A DNA stretch of 64,000 nucleotides from Methylomonas sp. UP202 (GTDB lineage: Bacteria; Pseudomonadota; Gammaproteobacteria; Methylococcales; Methylomonadaceae), in NCBI RefSeq assembly GCF_029910655.1, contig NZ_CP123897.1, positions 2,903,547-2,967,546 on the forward strand, written 5' to 3'. Positions 1 through 8,880 of the stretch are shown here, one piece after another. The notes below the pieces were generated by a model. It did no database searches and was not told the DNA's origin. It saw nothing but the letters and a program-made list of their open reading frames with translations. The position numbers and the translations under genes are program-made. Position 1 is the stretch's first letter; the number at the start of each line of letters is the position of its first letter.

Positions 1-335
1 TGGATAAAATCCGGGTGTACCAGATTGCCCATGTGCCAGAGTTGTAGAAAAATACGGCCGTCTTTAGCGTGCACCCGATCGGTAACTAACGCCCAGCCTT
101 TTTGTTGGGCATCGCTAAAGCAGCCTGGAGCATTACGCCATCCCATGCCGAGCGGGGAAACTGCTGCCGCTTCGGCGATGATCAGTCCGGCGCTGGCGCG
201 TTGCGCGTAATATTCGGCCATCAGCGCATTCGGGATACCGCCGGCGGAGGCGCGGCTCCTACTGAGTGGTGCCATGAAGATACGATTGGGCAGCTCGTAG
301 TTGCCAACTTTTATGGGTGTAAATAGATCGGTCAT
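1..335 (-). CDS. Old Yellow Enzyme family flavin reductase, N-terminal part
   Basis: The first 111 codons of an FMN-dependent ene-reductase of the NemA/XenA type, which reduces activated C=C bonds of electrophiles with NAD(P)H. The protein starts MTDLFTPIKVGNYELPNRIF and carries the family pattern of a TIM-barrel start, MAPLSRSRA, MAEYYAQRASAGLI and FLQLWHMG. The start at 335 has AAGGAA about 8 bases upstream. The gene runs off the window edge. It lies 33 bp after the quinone reductase gene on the same strand, so it is probably the last gene of a peroxiredoxin-quinone reductase-OYE operon. Its exact substrate cannot be read from this fragment. Confidence 0.9.
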   Translation of the reverse strand, partial: MTDLFTPIKVGNYELPNRIFMAPLSRSRASAGGIPNALMAEYYAQRASAGLIIAEAAAVSPLGMGWRNAPGCFSDAQQKGWALVTDRVHAKDGRIFLQLWHMGNLVHPDFI

Positions 336-368
336 AGGAGTTCCTTAATATCCAAAAGATTTAACGTT

Positions 369-1145
369 TTATTGAGCTACGTGTATCGATAGCCCTTTTT
401 GGCCCGGTGCCAAATGCGCATTCAAAGTCTGCCGCCCGTTGTAATCGCCACTGTTTTGTCGGCGGTAGGCAATGGGCGTATCGGTGAAAAGACCGTTCAC
501 GCGGTCGCACCAAACCGTTTTCGCCTGATCGACTTCCATCTGTGTTTTGAAGTGTGCTGCGCCGTAAACCGTGTGAGTCGGCAGCACATCCATACCCGGG
601 TAAAAGAGAGCGCCGTGGGTAAGCGGAAAAAGCAGTTCCTCAATCGGACCATTGATACCGCGCGGGCCATAATCCGCTTCCGGCCCTCCCGTCATCACGC
701 AGACCAAGGCGCGTTTGCCTTTCAGTAAACCTTCGCCGTAACGATGCTGGTTGGTACCATCCTTGAACCCATAGCCAAAACCAAATGCATATACCCGTTC
801 GATCCAGCCTTTCAGAATGGCTGGCACCCCGAACCACCAAAGCGGGAATAGGAGCAGAACAGCATCGGCACGCTTTAGTTTTTCCTGCTCAGCAATGACA
901 TCCGAACTCTGATTTCCTGTCGCATAAGCGTGGGCAGATTCCCCGACAAAAGACAGCCGCTCGGAATTTGCCCGCTCGGGAAAATCATCGGCATCAAACA
1001 CCGCCTTCCATTTCATGCCGTACAAATCAGAGCGCATAACGTGATGTCCTTGATCTTCCAGAGTATCAGCGGCCGCTTCAACCATTTGGCACGTCACTGA
1101 CGACGGTTCTGGATGGGCATAGACGATCAGGATATTTTTGCTCAT
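369..1145 (-). CDS. NAD(P)H quinone oxidoreductase, flavodoxin-like fold (MdaB/KefF type)
   Basis: A 258-residue flavoprotein of the NAD(P)H dehydrogenase (quinone) family, expected to reduce quinones by two electrons in the cytoplasm. The N-terminal strand and phosphate loop ILIVYAHPEPSS and the FMN/quinone-site motif LLFPLWWFGVPAILKGWIER (about residues 98-117) are typical, as is the later MTGGPEADYGPRG segment. It starts 10 bp after the peroxiredoxin stop and ends 33 bp before the OYE start, so the three genes are probably cotranscribed. Family knowledge suggests protection against quinone and electrophile stress; the pairing with a peroxiredoxin and OYE supports that, but it is inference. 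Confidence 0.88.
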   Translation of the reverse strand: MSKNILIVYAHPEPSSVTCQMVEAAADTLEDQGHHVMRSDLYGMKWKAVFDADDFPERANSERLSFVGESAHAYATGNQSSDVIAEQEKLKRADAVLLLFPLWWFGVPAILKGWIERVYAFGFGYGFKDGTNQHRYGEGLLKGKRALVCVMTGGPEADYGPRGINGPIEELLFPLTHGALFYPGMDVLPTHTVYGAAHFKTQMEVDQAKTVWCDRVNGLFTDTPIAYRRQNSGDYNGRQTLNAHLAPGQKGLSIHVAQ

Positions 1146-1155
1146 GCGACTACTC

Positions 1156-1866
1156 CTAGACGCTCACGCGCTCACTTGGATTGTTTTTGGCCAGCAAGCG
1201 CAACTGGTTCAGGACATCCTCAACCTCGGCACGTTTACGATAATTATTGGGAACATAAGCCCACGCGATCATTCCATCTTTACCGATGATATAGGTGGCG
1301 GGGTCGGCGAAAGCATAGGTGCTGTTGCCGTTGGCTTTTTCGATGTCGACACCGAAGGCATGAAGCAGTTTTTGATGCGCTTCAGGCAAAATGAACGCTA
1401 CACCAAACTGCTTGGCGACGCGGGTGTTCGCATCGTGTAACACATCAAATGCAGGCGCGCGGATAACGGTATCAAGCGTTTCCTCCGGCAGATTAGAGTT
1501 CTCGAGCGTTTCGTAGCCGTTAGGCCCTTCCGAAGAAATGGCGACAAGTTCCGCACCCAAAGACTTCATATCCGTATAACGCGCGTTATAGCTTTTAAGG
1601 TGCAAATTGCAGTAGGGGCACCACAAGCCGCGATAGAACGTCAGCACCAGCGGTCCATTTTGCAGATAGTCCGACAGACTGCGTGTTACGCCGTCATAAT
1701 TTTTCAGCGTAAATTCCGGGGCCTTGTCACCCGCTTTTAACGCTTTCTCGATAATCGGCAACGAGCTGATTTCGCCCGCACCTTGCTCAATCAACGTATT
1801 CAACTCCGGCGGCAGTGTTTCTCGAAAGGTTTGGATGAGCTGTTGGATTTGTTCATTAAGTGACAT
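1156..1866 (-). CDS. Peroxiredoxin-like protein (AhpC/TSA family)
   Basis: A 236-residue thioredoxin-fold protein that probably reduces peroxides. Residues about 48-200 form the AhpC/TSA domain, with LTFYRGLWCPYCNLHL holding a CxxC pair in place of the usual single peroxidatic cysteine motif, as in the 'peroxiredoxin-like' subgroup. The first 45 residues are a helical extension common in that subgroup. It is the promoter-proximal gene of the minus-strand stress operon and is divergent from the LysR gene, with 76 bp of AT-rich DNA between them, the usual arrangement when the regulator controls the operon. Confidence 0.88.
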   Translation of the reverse strand: MSLNEQIQQLIQTFRETLPPELNTLIEQGAGEISSLPIIEKALKAGDKAPEFTLKNYDGVTRSLSDYLQNGPLVLTFYRGLWCPYCNLHLKSYNARYTDMKSLGAELVAISSEGPNGYETLENSNLPEETLDTVIRAPAFDVLHDANTRVAKQFGVAFILPEAHQKLLHAFGVDIEKANGNSTYAFADPATYIIGKDGMIAWAYVPNNYRKRAEVEDVLNQLRLLAKNNPSERVSV

Positions 1867-1942
1867 CGTTCTACTCCGTGTGTTTGGTGCTTGCAGAATA
1901 ATCCCGACTTAGATATAAATAAAATTAATTATTTTTCTATAA
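1867..1942. promoter_or_regulatory. Divergent control region between peroxiredoxin operon and LysR gene
   Basis: A 76-bp strongly AT-rich interval between two outward-facing genes. By analogy with LysR systems it should hold both promoters and the regulator binding site. The stretch around 1911-1942 is nearly all A/T. I cannot single out one operator from a single sequence. Confidence 0.5.
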
Positions 1943-2857
1943 ATGATTCACGATATGAATACCAAGAAAATAGATCTCAATCTATTGGTGACGTTAGAAG
2001 CGCTGCTGACCGAACGCAATGTGACCAAAGCCGCCGAACGGCTTTATCTGAGCCAACCCGCTGTCAGCACCCAGCTGAACCGCTTGCGGGATTTGTTCGA
2101 CGACCCACTGTTATTGCCTTCGCGGCGCGGCATGACGCCGACTGCCAAAGCGCTGGAAATGCTCGAACCGTTACGTCAGGCTTTGGAACAACTGCGCTAC
2201 ACCTTGCAAAGCCATATGGATTTCGATCCGCTTACCGCCTCGTTGACCGTTACTGTCGCCTGTACCGATTACGTACAGGCGGCGGTACTCATGCCGCTGG
2301 TGTTAGCGCTTAGAAGCAATGCGCCCGGCGTGCGTATCGCCGTTCGGCACTGGAGTCCGCAGCAGTTGCAGCAGCAACTGAGCAGCGGCGAAGTCGATTT
2401 GGCCATCACGACGCCCACCGCTGATCTGCCTCAGCTGAGAAGCCGGCACTTATATGACGAAAGCTATGTTCTCATCGGACGCCGGGAGCATCCGTTGCTT
2501 CAACCCGATTTGACCATAGAGCAGGCGGTACAACTGGAGTATGTTATCGTATCGCCGTCGGGCGGCGGCTTTGCGACGCCGATCGACGACGCCTTGGCGG
2601 CAGTGGGTTTCCAGCGCAAAGTCGTAATGTCGGCGGCTTCATTTTTGTTCGTGCCCGAACTCGTCGCCAACAGCGATTTGGTTGCGCTGGTACCCAGGCG
2701 TTTACTCAACCGCCATGACCGGCTGACGTTCATCGACCTACCCTGGCTGGCCGAACGCTGCGCTATCAGTTTGATCTGGCATGAGCGGACCCATGGACAC
2801 GCCGGACATCGTTGGATCCGTGATTTGTTGGTGGAACTAACGGCAGACAAAATATAG
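1943..2857 (+). CDS. LysR family transcriptional regulator
   Basis: A 304-residue regulator with the LysR winged helix at residues about 8-65 (LNLLVTLEALLTERNVTKAA, LSQPAVSTQLNRLR) and a periplasmic-binding-protein-like effector domain from about 95 to 295. An alternative start at 1955 (MNTKKIDLN) fits the family as well as the one at 1943; neither has a clear Shine-Dalgarno sequence. It is divergent from the peroxiredoxin-quinone reductase-OYE operon and probably regulates it. The inducer is unknown; the neighbours suggest quinones, electrophiles or peroxides. Confidence 0.9.
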   Translation: MIHDMNTKKIDLNLLVTLEALLTERNVTKAAERLYLSQPAVSTQLNRLRDLFDDPLLLPSRRGMTPTAKALEMLEPLRQALEQLRYTLQSHMDFDPLTASLTVTVACTDYVQAAVLMPLVLALRSNAPGVRIAVRHWSPQQLQQQLSSGEVDLAITTPTADLPQLRSRHLYDESYVLIGRREHPLLQPDLTIEQAVQLEYVIVSPSGGGFATPIDDALAAVGFQRKVVMSAASFLFVPELVANSDLVALVPRRLLNRHDRLTFIDLPWLAERCAISLIWHERTHGHAGHRWIRDLLVELTADKI

Positions 2858-3070
2858 GGGACTTGGCGAAATCAAGCGCAACAGATTCGGGTCGCTTGCA
2901 TCCGACGAGCTACCCACAATCTGCCGTTTCGTAAAACAGGTTCAAAGGACCGAATGTTGCGCAAAACCACAGAACCGAGCCTTCCATCGTCAAAAAGAAC
3001 GCGACGAGTCACACTCTTTATGCCACACTTTGGACGCTACCTTCGGTTACGGTTTTGGTGAAAACCCACA

Positions 3071-3415
3071 ATGAAGCGTTATATCCCAGCACTTGTCGCC
3101 GTATTCCTCCTCGTTTCCGCGCTGTTGCTTGGCATCCTCATCCCCGGCGGCCCCATCGAAACGCGAGATTTCTCTCACATCTCACCGTTAATTCTCAGCG
3201 CGTTTAACCTATTCCTTACCGGCCTGGGAATGGGCAGTATCGCATCGGCATATTTCGTTCTTCAGCAACAACGATTCGCATTTTGGGTTTCCGCCATTTG
3301 TGGAGTGTCCTATCTCCTTGTGCGAAAAAACCTTCCACTTGCACACCCAAGGTCATGTGAGTTGCGCGGCTTGTGTGTTACTTGCTGCACACTGGTTGAA
3401 CCAACTTGCACATGA
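3071..3415 (+). pseudogene. Small membrane protein gene truncated by the transposon left end
   Basis: The first 83 or so codons encode an inner-membrane protein with three hydrophobic segments (about residues 4-25, 40-62 and 70-86). From about position 3319 the reading frame enters the transposon end, and the last 30 codons (rich in Cys, Arg and Pro) are read from transposon repeats. The break falls inside the third hydrophobic segment after SAICGVSYLLV. The original family is not identifiable from what remains. No matching 3' part lies beyond the right end of the transposon, so the insertion was accompanied by deletion or rearrangement. Confidence 0.6.
3319..3412. repeat. Transposon left end, four 22-bp-spaced boxes
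   Basis: TGCACA-type boxes start at 3340, 3363 (degenerate TGCGCG), 3386 and 3407, so the spacing is 23, 23 and 21 bp. Boxes of this spacing are typical binding sites for an IS21/Tn7-type DDE transposase on one face of the helix. Confidence 0.75.
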
Positions 3416-3626
3416 GAATCTGAAGAAATCAGCCACTTAAAGCCGTACGTAACGGCGGCAAAATATTGCCGCTTATTATTGGTGCTAGCTTCGAGTGGCG
3501 GCAAGCCGATACCGAAAAGGCCGTCAGAACGCCATAAAACCGTCAAAATTCTCTGGCACAAATTATGCTAATAATTTAAAAACTGATTTTGAATGTTTGA
3601 ATTACAGTTTAATAAGGAGATAGAGC

Positions 3627-4157
3627 ATGTTTGTAAACACGACATCGAATACGCACCCGACTTACGGCACCTCATCCGTTGCCCGCAATTATCAATCTAA
3701 CTCAGCCAACAATATCGTCGCTGGTAATACTGCGAGTAGCGGTGATAGCGTACAAATAAGTGGCTCCGCATATAAGGCTTTAAACGACTCAAATGCCACA
3801 ACATCAGATGGCGTTAAGCTCATTTTTGATCGAGTAAATAGTGACCCAGAATTTGCAAAGGAGATGGCTAAGGTATATACATACTCTAGAGATTTTGAGC
3901 TTGTAGATTTAAATGATTTGCCCAGCCTAAGTGACACATCGGCCATGTCCGCATATACTCAACACGTCAAGAGCTTTGAAAATGAAGCAGATAAAATTAG
4001 GGACCAGCGAATTCAGATTTATACTGAAATGAAAGGCAGTGGAGCTAGTGACGCAGATATATTTAACAAGATTATGCAGTTTAATAAAAATTTGCCGGAA
4101 GATTACCAATTAAAAACGGGCCTTGATAAATATAGCCAATATTTAAAATTTACATGA
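3627..4157 (+). CDS. Hypothetical protein, AT-rich transposon passenger
   Basis: A 176-residue soluble protein that I do not recognise. It has a Ser/Thr/Asn-rich N-terminal 40 residues followed by GDSVQISGSAYKAL, a pattern seen in many exported or flagellum-associated proteins just before the structured part, and then a mostly helical, charged C-terminal half. A good Shine-Dalgarno sequence (AAGGAGATAG) precedes the start. Base composition is clearly more AT-rich than the istA/istB genes, suggesting separate acquisition. It lies inside the transposon, converges with the FlhE-like gene and shares a bidirectional terminator with it. Confidence 0.7.
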   Translation: MFVNTTSNTHPTYGTSSVARNYQSNSANNIVAGNTASSGDSVQISGSAYKALNDSNATTSDGVKLIFDRVNSDPEFAKEMAKVYTYSRDFELVDLNDLPSLSDTSAMSAYTQHVKSFENEADKIRDQRIQIYTEMKGSGASDADIFNKIMQFNKNLPEDYQLKTGLDKYSQYLKFT

Positions 4158-4167
4158 TGATTCTAAA

Positions 4168-4201
4168 AACCGCCTTTATATTTAAAAATATAAAGGCGGT
4201 T
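4168..4201. terminator. Bidirectional terminator hairpin
   Basis: A perfect 14-bp inverted repeat (AACCGCCTTTATAT at 4168-4181 with its complement at 4188-4201), loop of 6, lying between two convergent genes that end at 4157 and 4211. Confidence 0.85.
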
Positions 4202-4210
4202 ATATCATAC

Positions 4211-4753
4211 TTAATATTCGTAGTTCACAATAACCTGATCGACTTGACCATAAGCAGGCGGAGATACCGAGCCAGAACCTGCGACTCCGAACGCATAAAT
4301 CATTTTTTTGTTCGCAAGACGTCCATTGAAGCTTGAAGTAGAGCCACTTCCAGTACTGGTTACATTTATACAAGCACTTGTTGTATCGTGGCACAGGTAG
4401 ACTATCAAGCCGGTCGGATAGCGGGATAGCCCCCAAGACCAAACCACGGATGTAATGGTAGCTGTAGCAGGAATACTACCAACTGGATTCAGTTGAAGAT
4501 AGTAATAGATCCCTTTGCTATATAGCGTCGGACCTCCGGCGCTATTTGCCCAAGCACCACCGGTGGCGAGTGGGACAATACCTAAACTTTCAACAGGGTC
4601 AGTTGGTGCTCCCATTGGAGCTGACATAATTTCTGATGCCGGTATAAGCTGAACGGTGGCCGCCACAGACCCTGTCTGAGCCAGTACAGGCTGCATCAAT
4701 GCCATTAAGCCTAAACTGAGAAGAATTTTCCTGCCAATTGATTTTGTAAGCAT
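4211..4753 (-). CDS. Exported FlhE-like protein
   Basis: A 180-residue protein with a signal peptide (LLSLGLMALMQPVLA, cleavage probably before QTG at about residue 26). The C-terminal half resembles the periplasmic flagellar protein FlhE: a WSW/GL segment, PTGLIVYLCHDTTSACINV with two cysteines suited to a disulfide, and a terminal QVIVNYEY. FlhE prevents proton leakage through the flagellar export gate in enterobacteria. No flagellar gene is nearby; here it is a passenger in the transposon next to an unrelated AT-rich gene. FlhE assignment rests on pattern memory only, so the role is tentative. Confidence 0.55.
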   Translation of the reverse strand: MLTKSIGRKILLSLGLMALMQPVLAQTGSVAATVQLIPASEIMSAPMGAPTDPVESLGIVPLATGGAWANSAGGPTLYSKGIYYYLQLNPVGSIPATATITSVVWSWGLSRYPTGLIVYLCHDTTSACINVTSTGSGSTSSFNGRLANKKMIYAFGVAGSGSVSPPAYGQVDQVIVNYEY

Positions 4754-4892
4754 ACCATTACACTCCTAAAAAATAACTCCAAAATGTACTTCAGTTTGCG
4801 GGCAACGAGCTTAGCCCGCGACCGAGTATAGTTTACAGCCTAACATCTGAACTGCGTCATATCGTCACAGGCGCAATCTAACCGTTAGTCAT

Positions 4893-5969
4893 TCATCGCC
4901 CACTCTGAATTTCCTTCTCCAACGCCTTCCAAAGCCAATCCTCACCATAGGAGCTTTTGGTTTCTTGGCACAGGTGTATCCAACCCCATTGCCATTCCAT
5001 AAAATCCGATTGCCAGGTTTTCCATTGTTGTTCGGTCGGTGGTCCGTATCGCCAATTGGGTGCGAGTACTACACCCAGGCCAAGCGGCACGTCAAACCCG
5101 TATTGGCCTTGCAACAATAGATACATAGCTCGGCGACGATTGGCCCACGAGGCGAAAGGTTTTAATGCCGGCACTTGATAGAGGGCAGTATTCAGCAATT
5201 CAATAGCCCAAAGGTAATGAACGGAGTTGACCAAGAACCGCCTATCTCCCCAATCGGTTTGGCAAAAGATTTGCGCCACAAACACCACATACAATTCTTC
5301 TCCAATCCGGCGTGACAGGAAGTTCCTCCCCATCATCAGTAACATTCGGTAAATGTCTTGGGCTAGCCAGCGGTTGTGGACATGATCGCCCTGTTGCTTG
5401 GACTCACGCCAATATAGCACTAAGGCCGTCAACGTATCGAGACTCACTAATTTGAGCAACCGGCGACTCACTGACGACGAGTAAGGTTGGCGGCGCTTAG
5501 CGACGCTAATGCCGCCGTCTTTCGCGGATCGATACACAATCGCTTGAACCTGTGGCTCCAACTTTTCCAGCCAATTATCGATTTTCGGTAGTACCTGATT
5601 ACCCAGACGTAGCACTTCCCAGAGCGGATGATTGATGTCTCGGGCGGAGCCTGGTGCCTTGGCATCCACCAAGGCAATCAACGCTGCGCCGGGCTTGTGT
5701 TTACCGGCTTGGTATTTACTCCACTTGTTTTTTGCAGGTAACGGTATGCCATCCTTGGTCTTATCTTGAGGTTCGAAGTGCTTTTCCAATTGGTAGGCGG
5801 TGGCTAATTGGGCTTTCTGCTGAAGACCGACATACCAATACTGCGTTCTTAGGCGATTGATCAAACGGCAATTGTAGGGATTATCGGCAATTGGTTGAAG
5901 TATCGCTTTTTTCGCGTCGTCGAGGCGAAAATTGATACATGATTGTTTTAATTGACTTAATGTTGCCAT
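4893..5969 (-). CDS. Unrecognised 358-residue transposon passenger protein
   Basis: A 358-residue protein with no signal peptide or clear membrane segment. I recognise no catalytic motif. It is rich in Trp, Tyr and Arg; residues 1-110 are helical and charged, and the C-terminal half contains several W-rich stretches (LVLYWRESK, MEWQWGWIHL). It is divergent from a small DNA-binding-like gene (91 bp from its probable start at 6062), and both lie between the FlhE-like gene and istA, so it could be an accessory transposition, target-choice or immunity factor. That role is inference from position only. Confidence 0.7.
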   Translation of the reverse strand: MATLSQLKQSCINFRLDDAKKAILQPIADNPYNCRLINRLRTQYWYVGLQQKAQLATAYQLEKHFEPQDKTKDGIPLPAKNKWSKYQAGKHKPGAALIALVDAKAPGSARDINHPLWEVLRLGNQVLPKIDNWLEKLEPQVQAIVYRSAKDGGISVAKRRQPYSSSVSRRLLKLVSLDTLTALVLYWRESKQQGDHVHNRWLAQDIYRMLLMMGRNFLSRRIGEELYVVFVAQIFCQTDWGDRRFLVNSVHYLWAIELLNTALYQVPALKPFASWANRRRAMYLLLQGQYGFDVPLGLGVVLAPNWRYGPPTEQQWKTWQSDFMEWQWGWIHLCQETKSSYGEDWLWKALEKEIQSGR

Positions 5970-6061
5970 TTTAGGGTAAAAGTTTGTTCAATCTCTCCTG
6001 TTTCGCGGATAGCGTACATCAGTTACCCTATGACACATCAAAAATTGCTACCGAACGTGAC

Positions 6062-6367
6062 ATGACACAACCCGAACCAATCGAGCCATTAGTACAGGAA
6101 TTGCAGGAGACATTGACTCGTCTGTACGGCCCGCTCTTGGCAAGTCGCGATCTATGGAAGCTGTTGGGATTTACCAATCCGGCGGCTTACCGCCAAGCCC
6201 GTTTGCGGCAGCGGATACCGGTGGTGGAATTCGAAATCGAAGGCCGGCGTGGCCGGTTTGCGCTGACGCAGGATGTCGCGCGTTGGCTGGCCGAACAGCG
6301 CTTATCTATCCCACAAACGTACAAAGACCAGGAGAAACCGAATGAGCTAACCCCCAAGCCAGAATAA
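6062..6367 (+). CDS. Small predicted DNA-binding protein
   Basis: A 101-residue protein starting at MTQPEPIEPL (6062); an upstream in-frame ATG at 5984 would add 26 residues of less protein-like sequence. Residues 28-80 (SRDLWKLLGFTNPAAYRQAR, then FEIEGRRGRFALTQDVARWL) look like a small winged-helix or excisionase-type DNA-binding domain. It is followed by a terminator at 6388 and lies between the unrecognised 358-residue gene and istA. A regulator or accessory factor of the transposon is a reasonable guess; the family is not certain. Confidence 0.6.
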   Translation: MTQPEPIEPLVQELQETLTRLYGPLLASRDLWKLLGFTNPAAYRQARLRQRIPVVEFEIEGRRGRFALTQDVARWLAEQRLSIPQTYKDQEKPNELTPKPE

Positions 6368-6387
6368 ATTCGCAGACTTAGAACGAC

Positions 6388-6417
6388 AAAAGCCCAGGGT
6401 TGCAGCCCCGGGCTTTT
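6388..6417 (+). terminator. Rho-independent terminator
   Basis: AAAAGCCC-A-GGG, a 6-base loop, CCC-C-GGGCTTTT, 21 bp after the small DNA-binding gene; the T-run is part of the stem. Confidence 0.85.
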
Positions 6418-6420
6418 CAA

Positions 6421-6493
6421 GAAACCGTCAAGAAATTCAAGTACTCATGACGGTTTCATTGTCGATCTAATTCAGGCCGGCGTCAAGCCGGCC
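6421..6493. repeat. Two inverted repeats upstream of istA
   Basis: GAAACCGTCA (6421-6430) pairs with TGACGGTTTC (6448-6457), and GGCCGGC (6475-6481) pairs with GCCGGCC (6487-6493). They lie in the 200-bp gap before istA and may insulate it from outside transcription or serve as operator sites. Confidence 0.6.
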
Positions 6494-6569
6494 GTCTGTT
6501 CCTATACCCATTTTTTTAATACATCGCGCCGGGCGGAGGATTTCGTACGCCCCGGCGTCAGGAAAGACG

Positions 6570-8114
6570 ATGAAAATATCCATAACCACGTTGCGCCAAG
6601 TGATTCGACTGTTGGCAGACCCAGACCTTTCGATGCGATCCATTGGGCGCACCTGCCACATTTCACCCAATACCGCTAAAGCGGTTAACGCCCAATTGGT
6701 CAACAAACAATTGAGTTGGGCCGATCTCCAGGCTCTGGATGATGGCAAACTGTATCAAGCGTTGTTCGGCGATAAAAAGCCGGGCGATTCTCGAAAACCT
6801 GTTCCGGACTGGATTCAGGTGCATTCCGAATTGTACAAACGGGATATGACCTTGCAATTGCTTTGGGAGGAATATCGCCAACGCAATCCGGAGGGGTTTT
6901 CTTACGAGCAATATTGCCGCCGTTACCGAGCCTGGAAACGCAGTTGCAAGATCAGTCTGCGGCAAATCTATTATCCGGGCGAATATATCTTCGTCGACTT
7001 CTGTGGACGTACCATGCCGATTCGCGACGCCAAAACCGGGGAAGTTTGGTTCGCCCAGGTGTTTGTCGGCGCGTTGGGCGCTTCCGGGTATTTGTTTGCC
7101 GTTGCCGTCGCATCCCAGAAAATCGCCGACTGGCTCAAGGCTCACGCGCTCATGTTGGCGCACATCGGCGGCGTACCACGTTACATCGTCCCGGACAATC
7201 TAAAATCCGCCGTGCTGAAGAACAACAAGAAGGGATTGTTGCTCAACTCCGCGTATCAGGAACTTGCCGAGCATTACGATTTCATCATAATGCCGGCCAG
7301 ACCGCGTAAGCCTAAGGATAAATCACTGGGCGAAATCGGCGTACAAATCGTGCAGCGTTGGGTGCTGGCCCGGTTACGCGATCAAGTGTTCTTTAGCTTG
7401 GACGACTTGAATACCGCCATCAGCTACTGGATGGAAAAACTCAATGAGCGTACCACTCGTACTTATCCGAATAGTCGGTTCCAACGCTTTTTCGAATTGG
7501 ATGCACCGGTGTTAGAAGGGCTTCGCAGCGATCCCTATCCTTACAGCCAATGGCGCTACCAGGTCAGAGTCGATGAAAGTTACCATGTTGACTATGAGCA
7601 ACACCAGTATTCAGTGCTGTATACCTACGCCCATCAACACGTCGATATTCGGGCCAACGACGAGTTTGTTCACGTCTACTACCAACGCCAGCTAGTAGCA
7701 TCGCATATCCGCCAAATTGGCCCAGGCCGAACCACCTTGGACGAGCATATGCCGCCCAATCATCGTTTGTTTCGCGAAGGGACACTGGAAGGATTACAAA
7801 CCTGGGCGCAATCCCTCGGCCCGTCTACCGTGACGTTTCTGCAACGTAGCTTGGAAGACAAGCGCCACTTTGCCAGCCGTCTGAAAGCCGCGCAGTTACT
7901 AAGGCGAGAAGCCCAGAAAGACAACTGGCAGGGGCGCATTGAATCAGCTTGTACCCATGCACTACGGTTGAATTGCCTGGGTTTTGACCGGCTAAGGGGG
8001 ATTATTCGTACCAATGCCGATAGTCGCCAGTCTACGGTGCCAACCGTCAAGGTAATTGAACACGAGAACTTGCGTGGCGCCGATTATTTCACCACCACAT
8101 CGGAGGCACCCTAA
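6570..8114 (+). CDS. istA: IS21-like transposase IstA
   Basis: A 514-residue DDE transposase of the IS21 IstA type. An N-terminal helix-turn-helix lies at about residues 5-45, followed by the RNase H-fold integrase core with catalytic D143 (IFVDFCG), D209 (IVPDNLKSA) and E255 (KSLGEIGVQIV), and a beta-barrel/C-terminal DNA-binding part from about 330. It acts with the ATPase IstB to join element ends to target DNA. The stop codon TAA shares its last base with the istB ATG at 8114, so the two are coupled. Length agrees with the family. Confidence 0.93.
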   Translation: MKISITTLRQVIRLLADPDLSMRSIGRTCHISPNTAKAVNAQLVNKQLSWADLQALDDGKLYQALFGDKKPGDSRKPVPDWIQVHSELYKRDMTLQLLWEEYRQRNPEGFSYEQYCRRYRAWKRSCKISLRQIYYPGEYIFVDFCGRTMPIRDAKTGEVWFAQVFVGALGASGYLFAVAVASQKIADWLKAHALMLAHIGGVPRYIVPDNLKSAVLKNNKKGLLLNSAYQELAEHYDFIIMPARPRKPKDKSLGEIGVQIVQRWVLARLRDQVFFSLDDLNTAISYWMEKLNERTTRTYPNSRFQRFFELDAPVLEGLRSDPYPYSQWRYQVRVDESYHVDYEQHQYSVLYTYAHQHVDIRANDEFVHVYYQRQLVASHIRQIGPGRTTLDEHMPPNHRLFREGTLEGLQTWAQSLGPSTVTFLQRSLEDKRHFASRLKAAQLLRREAQKDNWQGRIESACTHALRLNCLGFDRLRGIIRTNADSRQSTVPTVKVIEHENLRGADYFTTTSEAP

Positions 8115-8860
8115 TGATCATCGCTGGAACCATACCCCATAAACTCGCTCAGCTTGGCCTAAACGGCATGGCCGAGGCCTTGGAAAAACAGCAGTCCGAG
8201 CCGAAATTTACCGACATGCCGTTTGAGCAACGTCTGGGTTTGTTAATCGAGCAGGAGTTGTTGAGTAAAGACGCCCGCAAAATCGAACGACTATTGAAAA
8301 ACGCCAAACTCCGCTACTCCCAGGCGGTACTCGAAGACATCGATTACCGGAATCAGCGTAGCCTGGACCCGTTGCAAATACAAACCTTGGCGACCGGTGA
8401 ATGGATGCGGCAAAAGCAAAACCTGATTCTGACCGGCACGACTGGCACCGGAAAAAGCTGGATCGCCTGTGCCTTTGGTCAACAAGCTTGTCGGCGAGGG
8501 TTAAGTACGCTCTATATGACCGCAACCCGCTTATTTGAGAATTTAACCCTGGGGATGGCCGACGGCAGCTTGCCCAAACTGCGACGTCAATTAATCAGCG
8601 CATCGTTGTTAATCATCGACGATGTCGGCATTGGCGGCGTACCCGCTCAATTAGGGCCGATACTTTTAGAAATCCTGGATCAACAATCGATGGTCGGCTC
8701 CTTAATCCTCACCAGTCAATATCCGACTAATAAATGGTACGAATTGTTCGAGGACGCCACTGTTGCCGACGCGATTTTGGACCGGATCGTCCATCGGGCT
8801 CATCCGATAGAACTCAAGGGTGAATCAATGCGCAAGCTGAAAGGTAAAAACACGGCGTAA
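8114..8860 (+). CDS. istB: IS21-like helper ATPase IstB
   Basis: A 248-residue AAA+ ATPase. An N-terminal IstB_N helical domain (residues 1-65) is followed by the P-loop GTTGTGKS at 108-115, Walker B LLIIDDVG near 170, and a sensor region SLILTSQYP near 195. IstB proteins assemble on target DNA and activate IstA. It overlaps the istA stop by one base and ends 20 bp before the right-end repeats. Confidence 0.93.
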   Translation: MIIAGTIPHKLAQLGLNGMAEALEKQQSEPKFTDMPFEQRLGLLIEQELLSKDARKIERLLKNAKLRYSQAVLEDIDYRNQRSLDPLQIQTLATGEWMRQKQNLILTGTTGTGKSWIACAFGQQACRRGLSTLYMTATRLFENLTLGMADGSLPKLRRQLISASLLIIDDVGIGGVPAQLGPILLEILDQQSMVGSLILTSQYPTNKWYELFEDATVADAILDRIVHRAHPIELKGESMRKLKGKNTA

Positions 8861-8880
8861 AGGCGTAAAAATCCATTACT

